Shown here piece by piece: positions 11,361 through 23,317 of a DNA stretch of 64,000 nucleotides. Every line of letters begins with the position of its first letter. Within the stretch, counting starts at the first letter, position 1. A program made the position numbers and the translations under genes. The DNA comes from Nicotiana tabacum. Its lineage: Eukaryota > Streptophyta > Magnoliopsida > Solanales > Solanaceae. The notes under the pieces were generated by a model. The model searched no databases and was not told where the DNA came from. It worked only from the letters and a program-made list of their open reading frames with translations. Location: NCBI RefSeq assembly GCF_000715075.1, contig NC_134097.1, forward strand, positions 65,939,190 through 66,003,189, read 5' to 3'.

Positions 11361-13242
11361 TGTTGATACCCAATTTTCCCTATATATTTTTAACAAGCAT
11401 AAATACTTTCAAAATAGCATATATATGCATATATAAGCATGCACAAGGTTTGTATAATTTTCCTATAATTTTAAAGATTATAAATTGATTTATTGCCTTC
11501 CCTTTTACTCAAAAAATCTCCAATAATTATCCCTCAAATTATTGTTGGGGTGATTTAGTCATTTAAATTCTATATTTATGCCCAAATATTGTTAAAATAT
11601 TTTTAGTGCATTTTTATAACTGCATTTTGTATTTTTAAAGATAAATTGCATATAATTGCAATATTAACCTTATTAATGTATAATTACATTTATATGCATA
11701 AAATTGATCTTCTATATTTTTAAAATATTATATCTATTTTAAAACATTTTAGTATACAAAATTATTTTCCAAAAATTATCTGTTATTTATTATAAATCAT
11801 ATAAAGATAAATTGGCTATTTTAAATATAGCCAGATTGTATTTCAATCATAGCCTCAATTAAACCCAATACCCAGCCCAGTTTCAGGCTAAATACCCGAC
11901 CCAAACCCTAAACCCTAAACCCACTCACCCAACCTAGAACCCATTAAATCATGGTCGTTGATCTGAGAGATCAATGGCCCGTATTAACCCTTGCATTTTT
12001 TAACTCTAAACGACCCCTAACCCTAATTCATTCTCCCAAACCTGTTGCTTCTGTATTCTCTCATCTCATCTCCTCTCTCAGCAACTCAATCAAACCCTAG
12101 CCCTTTAACCGCCGACCTCTCTTCTCCGGCCTTCTCCGGTGATCTCTCATCGACTCCTGAGCCTCCAATGGCTTCTCTCATGACATGCTTGCCTTCTTTA
12201 AGGTCTTCAAGGTCCCAGGGCCATGCCGGCATGCACCTAGGGTTCATCACTTGTCTATTCTTGGCTACTCCAATTTGATTTCGAGCAAAATCACGTTGTA
12301 TTTGTTACGATCCTTGGGATTCTAGACAAGTTCTTTCATCTCTATTTGGGTTTCTTCTAAAACCCTAATTTCTGCCTGTATCTCCTAGATCTTTATAGAT
12401 CTAGAATGATTTGAGTTTGTTTCCTTAATGTTTTACACTGTCCTTGGAACTCTTTACAAGAATCATGTGATTTCAAGTGTTTTCGTCTTCTTCTAAAAAT
12501 TAGGGTTTCAGAACTTCTTTTAAAACTTTGTTTAAACTGATTTTCTATGTTTAAACTTCTATTTCTTACGTATCTTGACTGATTCTGTAATTTTAGTACC
12601 TCTTCAACTCGCCTATATTGAAAGCCCTAATTTTCTAGATTTTTCTTCGTCTTTTTTTTTGCTTGTTTGAGTTTCTGTGACTATCTTGCTTCGAATATGT
12701 TACTACTGAGTTATAGCCTAACTTATATCACCTCTATGTGCTTATGTTCATCTTGACTGTTCAGACTTGCCTTTTTCTAACAGTGTTGTTTAACCTGCAT
12801 GTTTGCTATGTCTGGCTGTTCTTATCTTACTCTATTTATATGTTGGATACTGAATCATGACTTCCTTTTTGATTGATTCTGGATTCCCTATTTCATGGTT
12901 TGATTGGAATACCTTCCTTTAAACCTTCAATATCTACCCTTTCTATTCAAATTAACCGATTCGCCTACCTTGTCTGTTGTGGTACTTTATTTTTACTGAC
13001 TGTTTCTTCAATTAGCGTTTTCTGAACTTATCCCTAATTGTTTACCCATACTTACTAAATTTGAAATCTTTCCTTATTAGTCAGATACTGATTTCTTTCC
13101 TTATTTTTTACTTGTTCTTACCGTTTGAGTTGATTCCCTTAACTTAAGGGGGTACTTGTCCTGATTTTGCTCTAATTGGTTCTGAGTTCCATAATTACTA
13201 TACTATTGTGATTCTTGCCTTATTTTACCTAGTTCAAACTAC

Positions 13243-13250
13243 TATATATA
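13243..13250 (+). promoter_or_regulatory. Probable TATA box of Ogre LTR
   Basis: TATATATA is followed about 25-30 bp later by a CT/CA-rich stretch ('actctctcactaac', 'ctctctctcacac'), as in plant core promoters and leaders. The same arrangement is kept at 51173-51180 in the 3' LTR. Confidence 0.5.
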
Positions 13251-13675
13251 CATACTCTCTCACTAACAAAAACACACGAACACATTGGTTCAAAACTCTC
13301 TCTCACACAAAAACTCTCTTCTGCTCTCTTTTCTCTAGTTACTAGTTCTAAGTTAGCCGGCTGCAAGCCAAGGCTGATTACTCTACTCTCTTGCTCCTTA
13401 CTTTGTGTTTACTACCTTCTTTACTGGTATGTTCTAATTTCAATTCAAGTTCCAAAAACAATATGGTCCTTTAATTACTTCAATTCATCCTGTTTCTAGT
13501 TTGCTTTTACTTATGGTTTTGCTGTGAAACCTGTAGTTAATATGTTTACATGATTAGCATTTTATGTACTCCCCTTCCTTAGGATCAGTATGAGCATGTT
13601 ACCCCTTTCTATGTAGTATGTCTCCATGTAATCTTGCTCTATCTGGTTTCTGGTATGAATCTCCTTGTAAAGTAG

Positions 13676-13680
13676 TCTGC
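13676..13680 (+). other. Target-site duplication of element B, left copy
   Basis: TCTGC here and TCTGC at 23313-23317 flank element B. The uninterrupted sequence in the Ogre 3' LTR has a single TCTGC at 51612-51616, giving a direct pre-insertion reference. Confidence 0.9.
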
Positions 13681-13942
13681 TGTAAAGCCCCAAAACATTT
13701 TGCTTAGTAATTTAAGATTTCGTGGTGCCAAGGTAGGCTAATTATTTTATCTTGCATGCAAATGAGGATTAATGATATTATGGATATCATTTGGATATGT
13801 TAATAAGTGTATAAGTCTTATTATAATTGATTTGGGGTCTAAGGAGAAGCCTAAGTCTAAGACAAGTTGGAAAATTACCAAATAGACTAATGTTGTAAAT
13901 GAGTACGCACAAGACCTCACTTTGGACAAGTATATATCTATT

Positions 13943-13949
13943 TATATAA
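13943..13949 (+). promoter_or_regulatory. TATA box, B 5' LTR
   Basis: TATATAA in the context 'atttatataaggttttg', conserved at 21174-21180 in the 3' LTR. It is the likely core promoter, placing the GC hairpins about 100-200 bp into the transcript. Confidence 0.55.
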
Positions 13950-14082
13950 GGTTTTGTGAGATGGACAACCAATCAAATGAAAGGTTTTTGAGTCTAGTTT
14001 CCAACGCTTCAAACCATTCGTCATTCAGACGCACATAGAAGTTATGACCAAATTACCATAAGCTGGCAGAATTAAACACTAC

Positions 14083-14193
14083 CGCGCCGCCCCATGCGGC
14101 GCGCCTGTAGGGATGCCTGTGGGGAGGTCATAGAGCATCCAAAAACGTTTTCTAAGAAGTATTTTCATAAACACGGCGCCCCACGCGGCGCGG
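14083..14193 (+). repeat. Two GC-rich hairpins in B 5' LTR
   Basis: CGCGCCGC-CCCAT-GCGGCGCG (14083-14103) is a perfect 8-bp stem with a 5-base loop. A second one near 14173-14193 reads GGCGCCCCACGCGGCGC, with GCGCC pairing GGCGC. They lie downstream of the TATA box, so they would be in the element RNA. The corresponding places in the 3' LTR (21314-21352 and 21404-21426) have lost several CpGs. Confidence 0.7.
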
Positions 14194-16083
14194 CTATACA
14201 AAATCAGGTATTGTGTTATAAAACGACCTCATATCGTCAAATAGATGGAAGGGACCATTTCTTGAGCAAAAATCAGATACTTTTAGAGAGAGAGAATGCC
14301 CTAGAGTGGGAAAGTGTTCCTCATCAATTCTTCTACAACTCTTGCTCAAATCTTGAAGGATTAACAAGAAAAACCACACTAGGTCTTCATCCTTGAGGTA
14401 AGATTCTATACCCTAACCCTTAATTTTGAATTTTAGCTAAAGGCGGGTATTTATCAAGAAAGTTTGTGGGTATTGGAGTTGTTATCTTGTTTGCATGTGT
14501 TGTCAAAAGGTGTAGGAACATGGTTGGGCTAGAAATGAAAAAGTATGGGTTGTGGGTTGATGAAATCCTCTATAAAAGGACCATAAAGATTTAACGCTCA
14601 TATGGTGTTTGATAAAATGATCAAATGAGCTAGACTTATGAATATCTTCCTAATTTGTGTTCAATTTTGTTATGTCTCAAAATAGATTGAAGTTGCTAGA
14701 ATTTCTGGAATATCGTAGTAATTAAAGGAAAGCTCAAGAAAAGTATATATGGCTAAAACCCCCTTTTATTAGTAATTGAGCTCTGTTGGCGTTTATGAAA
14801 GTGTGGTAAGATTTGAATTTGTTAATGTATTGATTGTTATTGCGCATTAATTGATTTGCAATTAACTACACATCTACGTGAAGGATGTGCCTCAATTTGA
14901 GTAATGTACCATTCTTGATAATTAGAGAAGTATGAAAAATACAATTATGTGTTGAAATGCTTAGGCTATAAGCCAAGATAGAAACTGAGAATTATTCATG
15001 CTAGTTATGTGCCCACTTACCTGTACTGCAACTTGAATTACTTTTGTATATGCCTATGATCACAACCTTCAAGATGAATATTGAGAATGGAAAACGATAT
15101 GATAATAGTGGCCCTGACTACCAAGGAATTGATATGATATATATATGAAATAAATATTTAGATGTGATGACTAATGAGAAAGGAACAATGCCTAGATAAG
15201 GCGACCTAGCCGATCGGGTCGTGATCGGACACCATGCCGCACACATGGTGGTAATGTGCTGATATTGAATTCCGGATAGGGGAAATGAAATAGTGATTGA
15301 GATATATGCCTCCAATGAGGAAACCTAGCCGGTCGGGTCGTGATCGGACTCCGCTCAAGATAGCGGTGGTATTGAGAACAGTGATGAAGATATGAATGAA
15401 ATGCCCCAAACTATGTTTTGGAAATTATATGAAGGATTAAATGAATTGCATATTTGATTTACTCATGTGATTTACTTGTACTTGCTTGATAGTTCTTTCT
15501 AGTAAAATGGTGTTTAGTTATACATGCTAGTGCTATTCAATGGCACTAACGTCCCTTTTGCCGGGGGGCTACATTTTTTTTCTGAATGTAGGCGGCTCTA
15601 TTGCGGATAGTGCCGATCACGCATAGCGGAGTACCTTCTTCTCAAAGTCTTGGTGAGCCCCTTTCTCCTTCAATGGGTTATATTGTACATCTTCTTATTT
15701 TGGACTTTCACTTTTGAGGTATAGCCGGGGCATTGTTGCCGGCATTGTTATCACGTTTTATGTATTCTTAGAGGCTCCGTAGACGTTTGTGTGGGTTATG
15801 TATGGGTATTGGATAGGTCAATGGACCATGTTGTAACCTTGTACTCTTGCTTTCTTCTACACTATAACTTGTATGGAACCTTGGAAGTTTAACCACGTTT
15901 TAAATGTTGTGATATAAAATGAACTAAGATGTTGAATGTACTATCTTTTCTAGTTTAAATAGAGGTAAGCATGGCTTCCTTATTCCTATTGAGTTGGGTA
16001 GATAGGGGTTGATAAGGCTTGCTCAGTTGGGTTCACTCGATTGAGCACCGGTCGTGCCTCCCAAAGTTGGGGCGTGACAAACT

Positions 16084-16095
16084 TGGTATCAGAGC
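16084..16095 (+). other. Primer-binding site of element B (initiator tRNA-Met)
   Basis: TGGTATCAGAGC lies four bases after the LTR end. It is the exact complement of the 3' end of plant initiator tRNA-Met, the usual primer of chromoviruses. Confidence 0.95.
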
Positions 16096-18689
16096 CTAAG
16101 GTTTTAAAGTGTCCTAGGATGTCTCAGAGTCATGTCTAGTAGAGTCCTTCTTATCAGTGTGTTGTCGACCACATTTTTAATTTGGAGGCTACATGGACAT
16201 TTAGGAATGTTACCTTTCTTCAACACTCCAGATCGTGCGATAAAGCTTGACTATAAAATTGTCTTCTAACTCGTGCGTTGAGATTCGAGATAAGTTTAAA
16301 CGCTCTTTCGTCTATTTCAAGTAATGTTGTCATATGGAATGACCAATGGGAAAGGCCTGAATATTAATGAGATGGCACGTGTATCATGTTTAACAAATTG
16401 TACGTATATATGAGATACGTACATATTACCAGAAGCATACTTTATATGAGAAAAATGTTTAAATTGATCACCCACCTCCAAAGAGACATTGACTTGATAA
16501 ATGAGATGTGAGCTTATATGGCACGTATTGATAGTGTGGGAAGCATGTATATGATATTAAAGTGTAAAAGAAAAATTTGTTATATAAGCATGTGATATAT
16601 GTAAAGCATGACCAGGAGAGTAATGACAAACATGTAGGTCTCTCACGGGAGACAAGAAGTCATGAAATGAGAGTCAATTAAACTCATAATGAGAAGACCC
16701 TTATGCTATGAATGTTATAAGAATCCCATAATTGTATGAAGTTGTGTTACACTCCTAAAGGATATTGACATGAGGAATTGGAATCCCAAGTCCGTATGGC
16801 TGAATAAGAGTAGAGAACTTATGAGGTTAATACAATGTTGACTTCAATCTCCTTAATAGTCGAACATATATGTGAAGGATAGAGATATGAAACATATGTC
16901 CATGAAGTTGCTAAATTCAAGACTTGTGTAAAAATTTGGGGCATTCGGCCTAAGTGGGAGAGGAAAGGCCATAGTAAGGCCACTTAAATACAATGAAACA
17001 AGAGTAAGACCATGTAGCTATGATGTTTGAATATTTTGTTGAAGACATGCGTAGTCTAGAAAGGTGATAATGGATAACGTGATTATCTGAAAGGATATGC
17101 TAATGATAGACCACTAGTACCCCAAAAAAATGGAAGGTTAAGGAAGGTAAATTCTTCATACATGGCAATGCGAATGATAGGGTCAGCGATCCTAGAAACT
17201 AAGAGTATGTTTGTAAAGGCATTTTATACTTGTTAAAGGGTTAGGAACAATGGAACCTAAGGAAGTACTATAGGCCAAATATGGAAGGTTGCGAGTTTTA
17301 GAATGGGTTAATCATAGATCTGTGATTTAACCAAAGTACCAAGGCATTAAGAAAGGCGAAACGAGTGGGAGAAATAAATGTGATGCTATAATAACCCAAG
17401 AGGGTATTTGGTCTTGATGGAGAGCCTCTAAAGAATCTTACAAGCAAAGAAGTGTTAAGTGATATGACGATGAACACACTTTCCCACGAATATCCTAACA
17501 AGAGTTAAGAGGTGAGCGGGTTACAAAAATTAAGGAAAAAGACCACGTAACATGTGGAAGAGTGTGTGGCTATTCACTAGCTAGGAATAATGAGACGAGA
17601 AGAAATAAGAAGAAAATCTATAAATTGAGATGTCCATGGTTATCGCAAAATAGTTCGTATCAGAATGGTGGACTCGCCTGGAGCACAAGTGCTAATAGAA
17701 GGTATAAAGGACTAACCGTAATGTTACCTACTTGGGTAACACTGAATATCAACTAAAATATTTAGAGGGGGTTCATGTCTACATATTACAATGGAAAGTG
17801 AGACTACTGGTGGTGAAATAGTGGCATGATAAACTCAACAAACCAAACACAATGATACCATGAGTCCATGGGGTGCAGACAGGTGTGTGGCACAATAAGG
17901 CTATCTACTATGTATTATAGCAAAATGGAATGGGAATGAATGTCTAAATCACAAATAAAAGATAGTACTAATGTATTGGCCAGACCGAAAGGGAGAATAA
18001 AAAAAGGCAAAACAACACAATCTACCCAAAGAACAAAGGGAAATGTTTGAAATGTAGTGAGAGAGGATGAACACTTGTCACGGATCAAACATGTTTAACA
18101 TGATAGCTCTTAAGCCACAACACCAACAAACACTATTAGTAGCTACAATATTCGGAATAAGGTGAATTACTTATTGAGGATGGAGTAATTCTTACACTTA
18201 GAAGGAAAACAAGAAGTTTTTATTGAAGAATTTAGGAAGATTTCAAGTTATTGTTCGGGCCAGTGCTCTTTCTGAGTTGAATGTGTACTAAGGTTGATGA
18301 TACATGTTTTAGGAAGTGTTTAACAGTATGGAGGGATCATGAGAATGTTCACAAAGGAAGTGGAGTGGTTTCTTAAATCCTATAAGGCACACAAGGAGGA
18401 AAGAGGTTGACTAGGAAAGGTCTGAGCACAATGTTACATTACATTTGATGTAATATCGTGCATGTTGATGATATTAAGGTGTGTGCGCAGGCTAGAAGTT
18501 GTATTTCTTTGAAATAGAGGGTCCTATAATAAAACTCATCCAGTAATGTCTTTGTTGAGAATTTGGAAGAGCAAGTTGCAAGTACTCACATAAGATTGTA
18601 ACCATATCAAGAAAATTATTGAAGAACTCAAATCCTAGGAGGTCATATGTAAGAGAAATGTGACATAGATGGTCCACTATTGATGCAAC
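16096..18689 (+). other. Unrecognised interior of element B (no gag/protease/RT found)
   Basis: 2.6 kb of purine-rich sequence with frequent stops in all frames; the longest frames are under 75 codons. The first 150 bases match the Tekay-type leader also seen after the primer site of element E ('tctagtagagtc', 'ggaggctacatggacatttag'). A possible relic HVDDI box near 18465 could be a worn RT motif but has no supporting flanks. Either the gag-RT part has decayed beyond recognition or it was replaced by non-coding sequence as in E. Confidence 0.5.
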
Positions 18690-19130
18690 GGACAGGTGAT
18701 TGCTTATGCTTCAAGGCAACCCAAGAATCATGAAAAGAACTATTCGACACATGACTTAGAACTTGCGACAGTAGTTTTGTATAAAGATTCATCGACATTA
18801 TGTGTATGGGTTCCACGTTGATGTATTTATGAACTACAATAGCCTTCAATATATTATTTTTAAACAAAAGGATTAAATCTAAGACAGAGAGGATGGCTCG
18901 GTTTACACAAGGACTATGACATCGACATTCTCTATCACCCGGGAAAGGCTAATGTCGTGGCAGATGCACTTAGTCGAAAATCTATGGGGAGTTTGGCTCA
19001 TTTGGGGGCATATCAGAGGCTATTAGCCAGGGAGGTTTACCAGTTGGCCAGTTTGGAAGTTTGCCTTGCAGACTCTAGTGAAGGAGGGGTAATTATATAG
19101 AATAGAGCTGAATCATCGCTTGTAGCGGAC
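18690..19130 (+). pseudogene. pol: RNase H remnant of element B
   Basis: Readable in broken frames: [18 protein letters not shown] (about 18691-18745) and LELATVVL, then after a frame change [17 protein letters not shown] (about 18934-18984), the standard end of chromoviral RNase H. Stops and indels separate them. RNase H removes the RNA strand after first-strand synthesis; this copy is inactive. Confidence 0.75.
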
Positions 19131-20180
19131 ATGAAGGAAAAACAATTCAACGATCCATTGTTAGCACAATTGAAAGAGGGGATTCACAAACACAATACCA
19201 CAGCTATTTCCTTTGGCATGAATGATGGTAATCTACGGTACCAAGACCGCCTATGTGTTCCTGATATCAACGGTCGTCGGGAAAGGATCATGGCAGAAGC
19301 TCACACATCCAGGTAATCGGTGCACCCCGATTCTACAAAAATGTATCATGATCTCAATAAAATTTATTGGTGGAACAACATGAAGAGGGATGTGGCAGAC
19401 TTTGTAGAAAAATGTCCAAATTGTCAACAAGTGAAGGTCGAACATCAAAGGCCCGGTGGATTGACTCAAAGCCTAGAAATTCCAATGTGGAAATGGGAGA
19501 TGATCAATATGGATTTTGTAGTAGGGCATCCACGCAATCCACACAGGTTCGACTCAATTTGGGTGATCGTTGATCGACTCACAAAATCAACGCACTTCTT
19601 GCCAGTTAAATCTACCGACACAGCGGAATAGTATGCTCAGTTGTATATCAAAGAAATAGTCAGGTTGCATGGCACTCTAGTCTCAATCATTTAAGATCGA
19701 GGGGCTCAGTTCACGGCCAACTTTTGGAAGAAATTTCAGCAAGGTTTGGGTAAGCAGGAAAACCTTAGCAAAGCTTTTCATTTACAAACCAATGGGCAAG
19801 CAGAGCAGACTATTCAGATGCTTGAAGACATGTTATGTACTTGTACTATTGATTTCAAGGGTAGTTGGGATGACCATTTGCCACTCTTAGAATTTGCTTA
19901 CAATAACATCTTCCATGCTAGTATCCAGATGGCACCTTTCGAGGCACTATATGGTAGGAGATGCAGGTCTCCCATTGGGTGGTTCGAGGTTGGAGAAGCA
20001 GAATTGATAGGGCCGGACCTCATGTATCAGGCCATGGAGAAAGTCAAGATTATTAAGGAGAGGTTGAAAACTGCTCAGAATCGCCAAAAGTCTTATTCGA
20101 ACATTCGTCGCAGAGATTTAGAGTGCAAAGAAGATGATTGGGTATTTTTAAAGGGTTCCCCCATGAAGGGCATCATGTGA
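19131..20180 (+). pseudogene. pol: Integrase of element B (degenerate)
   Basis: Integrase, which inserts the cDNA into the chromosome. The N-terminal zinc-binding part is at 19131-19420 (HPDSTKMYHDL...KCPNCQQVK, H-H-C-C). The catalytic core has the first Asp in MINMDFVVG (about 19500) and the second in the DRGAQFTANFW word (about 19697) after a stop at 19692. The Glu region reads QTNGQAEQTIQMLEDML (about 19787-19837). The core continues to DLECKEDDWVFLKGSP at 20158. In-frame stops occur at 19317, 19629 and 19692. The core is recognisably Tekay-like (FEALYGRRCRSPIGWFEVGE). Confidence 0.85.
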
Positions 20181-20549
20181 TTCGGGAAGAAAGGGAAATT
20201 AAGTACGAGGAATGTCGGACCGTAAAGAATCATTTAGAGGATTGGTCAGGTGGCATACAAGCTCGAGCTTCCACCCGAGATGTCGTTGGTACATCCAGTC
20301 TTCCATGTGTCTATGTTGAAGAAGGTAGTGGGAGATCCGTCCGCTATTGTACCAATTGAAGCTATTGAGTTTAATGAAGAACTATCTTATGAAGAAATTC
20401 CATTTGCCATTCTTGATAGGCAAGTCCGGAAATTGAGAAATAAGGGAATTGACTCTGTAAAAGTGTTATGGCGGAACCAACAGGTTGAGGAAGCCACTTA
20501 GGAAGCTGAGGAAGAAATGAGAAAGAAGTACCCACATTTCTTTGAATAG
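20181..20549 (+). pseudogene. Integrase C-terminus with chromodomain, element B
   Basis: After a frameshift the frame reads YKLELPPEMSLVHPVFHVSML (20250 on; the GPY/F-type end of integrase), followed by a chromodomain with VRKLRNKGIDSVKVLWRN and EEAT*EAEEEMRKKYPHFF. A stop replaces the Trp of the usual ATWE motif. Chromodomains of this group are thought to direct integration to methylated-histone chromatin. The same module appears on the minus strand in element D at 62692-63150, there with Trp kept. Confidence 0.85.
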
Positions 20550-20897
20550 TTATGTAATAGCTTTCATGCATTTGGTTCCTATGAACTCTTATCTTTTGAT
20601 TTGATCTATGTTAAACTATTCCATTTTGGTTATATATGTTGCTTATGCGGCCATGGTTGGTGTTGTAAAAGTTATGTTATGTCTATGGAACATGTATATG
20701 CTGTTAGGATATGTATCTGGGGCCCTCTGACAGGTAGATAGTCTTAGTTACAAAGGAAACTCTGGCGAAATTTTCGAAAATTTAAGGAGTTAGCCAAATT
20801 CGGGGCTGTTGATATATTTCATAATGTGAAAAAGCAAAAGTTACATAAGGATGGCTAATGAATGAACCTTGATCCTTATTCGAGGACGAATGATGTT

Positions 20898-20910
20898 AAG
20901 CGGGGGAGAA
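20898..20910 (+). other. Polypurine tract of element B
   Basis: AAGCGGGGGAGAA directly precedes the 3' LTR and is the plus-strand primer site. It follows the word 'ttcgaggacgaatg' typical of chromoviral 3' ends. Confidence 0.8.
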
Positions 20911-23312
20911 TGTAAAGCCCCATAAAATTTTGCTTAGTCATTTAAGATTTCGTGGTGCCAAGTTAGGCTAATTTTTTTTATCTTGCGTGCAAATGAGGAT
21001 TAATGATATTATGGATATAATTTGGATATGGTAATAAGTGTATAAGTCTTATTATAATTGATTTGGGGTCAAAGGAGAAGCATACGTCTAAGACAAGTTG
21101 GAAAATTACCAAATAGACTAATGTTGTAAATGAGTACGCACAAGACCTCACTTTGGACAAGTATATATCTATTTATATAAGGTTTTGTGAGATGGACAAC
21201 CAATCAAATGAAAGGTTTTTGAGTCTAGTTTCCAACGCTTCAAACCATTCGTCATTCAGACGCACATAGAAGTTATGACCAAATTATCAAAAGCAACGCA
21301 GAAATTTTCACTACCACGGCGCCCCATGCAGTGCCCCATGCGGCGTGCCTATGAGGAGGTACAGAGAGCATCCAAAAACGTTTTCTGAGCACTTTTTTCA
21401 CAACTGCGGCACCCCACGCGGTGCGGATAAACAAAATCGGGTTTTGTGTTATAAAACGACCTCATTTCGTCAAATAGATGGAAGGGACCATTTCTTGAGA
21501 AAAAATCAGATACTTTTAGAGAGAGAGAATGCCCTAGAGTGGGAAAGTGTTCCTCATCAATTCTTCTAGAAATTATGCTCAAATCTTGAAGGATTAACAA
21601 GGAATACCTCATTAGGTCTTCATCCTTGAGGTAAGATTCTATGCATTATCCCTTAATTTTGAATTTTAGCTAAAGGCTGGTATTTATCAAGAAAGTTTAT
21701 GGGTATTGAAGTTGTTATCTTGTTTGCATGTGTTGTCAAAAGGTGTAGGAACATGGTTGAGCTAGAAATGGAAAAGTATGGGTTGTGGGTTAATGAAATC
21801 CTCTATAAAAGGACCATAAAGATTTAACGCTCATATGATGTTTGATAAAATGCTCCAATGAGCTAGAATTATGAATATCTTCCTAATTTGTGTTCAATTT
21901 TATTATGTCTCAAAATAGATTGAAGTTGCTAGAATTTCTAGAATATCGTAGTAATTAAAGGAAAGATCAAGAAAGGTATGTATGGCTAAAACCCCCTTTT
22001 AGTAGAAATTGAGCTATGTTGGCGTTTACGAAAGTGTGGTAAGATTTGAATTTGTTAATGTATTGATTGTAATTGCGCATTAATTGATTTGCAATTAACT
22101 ACACACATACGTGAAGGATGTACCTCAATGTGAGTAATGTACCATTCTTGATAATTAGAGAAGTATGAAGAATACAATTATGTATTGAAATGCTTAGGCT
22201 ATAAGCCAAGATAGAAACTGAGAATTATTCATGCTAGCTATGTGCCCACTTACCTGTACTGCAACTTGAATTACTTTTGTATATGCCTATGATCACAACC
22301 TGCAAGATGAATACTGAAAATGGAAAACGATGTGATAATGGTGGCCCTGAGTGCCAAGGAATTGATATGATATATATATGAAATAAAGATTCAGATGTGA
22401 TGACTAATGAGAAAGGAACAACGCCTAGATAAGGCGGCCTAGCCGATCGGGTCATGATCGGACACCATGCCGCACACATGGTGGTAATGTGCTGATATTG
22501 AATTATGGATAAGGAAAATGAAATAGTGATTGAGATATATGCCTCCAATGAGGCAACCTAGCCGGTCGGGTCGTGATCGGACTCCGTTCAAGATAGCGGT
22601 GGTATTGAGAATAGTGATGAAGATATGAAAGAAATGCCCCAAACTAAGTTTTGAAAATTATATGAAGGATTGAATGAATTGCATATTTGATTTACTCATG
22701 TTATTTACTTGTACTTTCTTGATCGTTCTTTCTAGTAAAATGGTGTTTAGTTATACATACTAGTGCTATTCAGTGGCACTAATGTCCCTTTCGCCGGGGA
22801 CGCCACATATTTTTCTGAATGTAAGTGGCTCTATTGCGGATAGTGCCGATCACGCATAGTGGAGTACCTTCTTCTCAAAGTCTTGGTGAGTCCCTTTCTC
22901 CTTCAAGGGGTTATATTGTACATCTTCTTATTTTGGACTTTCACTTTTGAGGTATAACTGAGGCCTTGTTGCCGACATTGTTATCACGTCTTTTGTATCC
23001 TTAAAGGCTCTGTAGACGTTTGTTTGGGTTATGTATGGGTATTAGATAGGTCAATGGACCATGTTGTAACCTTGTACTCTTGCTTTCTTCTACACTATAA
23101 CTTGTATGGAACCTTGGTAGTTTATCCACATTTTAAATGTTGTGATATAAAATGAACTAAGATGTTGAATGTACTATCTTTTCTAGTTTAAATAAAGGTA
23201 AGCATGGGTTCCTTATTCCTATTGAGTTAGGTAGATAGCGGTTGATAAGTCTTGCTCAGTTGGGTTCACTCGATTGAGCGCCGGTCGCGCCTCCCGAAGT
23301 TGGGGCGTGACA
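20911..23312 (+). repeat. 3' LTR of element B
   Basis: 2402 bp, TGTAAAGCCCC...GGGGCGTGACA, followed by the right duplication TCTGC. It is collinear with the 5' LTR through its whole length. Most visible differences are single-base changes, several at CpG in the GC hairpins. TATA box at 21174-21180. Confidence 0.95.
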
Positions 23313-23317
23313 TCTGC

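Larger units (their letters stand above)
11361..13680 (+). repeat. Ogre 5' LTR, left segment
   Basis: This segment corresponds to 49298-51616 of the 3' LTR with high similarity (for example one difference in the first 31 bases). It contains several AAACCCTAA/CCCTAAA words (11893-12540), a CT-rich leader-like stretch (12030-12180) and a TATA box near 13243. One 20-bp indel against the 3' copy lies near 11960. It is interrupted after TCTGC (13676-13680) by element B and resumes at 23313. Confidence 0.9.
13681..16079 (+). repeat. 5' LTR of element B
   Basis: The LTR begins TGTAAAGCCCC and ends GGGGCGTGACA. Against the 3' LTR the first 60 bases differ at 4 positions. TATA box at 13943-13949 (TATATAA). 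Two GC-rich hairpins lie at 14083-14103 and about 14173-14193. Text such as 'cctagccg(a/g)tcgggtcgtgatcgga' occurs twice (15207 and 15326 regions). Confidence 0.95.
13681..23312 (+). mobile_element. Element B: complete Tekay-like Ty3 chromovirus with both LTRs
   Basis: A 9632-bp element bounded by a 5-bp duplication, with LTRs of 2399 and 2402 bp, a tRNA-Met primer site, an integrase with a C-terminal chromodomain, and a purine tract before the 3' LTR. Long LTRs and this integrase/chromodomain type fit the Tekay (Del) lineage. Only the 3' third of the interior is recognisable as pol; 16100-18690 has no identifiable gag, protease or RT. It sits in the same orientation as its Ogre host. Confidence 0.9.

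Noticed and set aside
11893..11912. Interstitial telomere repeat
   Set aside because: Only about two and a half CCCTAAA units inside an LTR, fewer in the 3' copy. Better read as telo-box-like promoter words.
12045..12278. 77-codon frame in the Ogre LTR starting near a good ATG context
   Set aside because: Ser/Pro-rich, short, not kept open in the 3' LTR copy (about 49950-50180), where the text is frameshifted. Treated as LTR sequence.
16084..16095. tRNA-Met gene fragment (also 3422, 25582, 37333, 54905)
   Set aside because: Only the 11-18 bases complementary to a tRNA 3' end are present, placed directly after an LTR; these are primer-binding sites.
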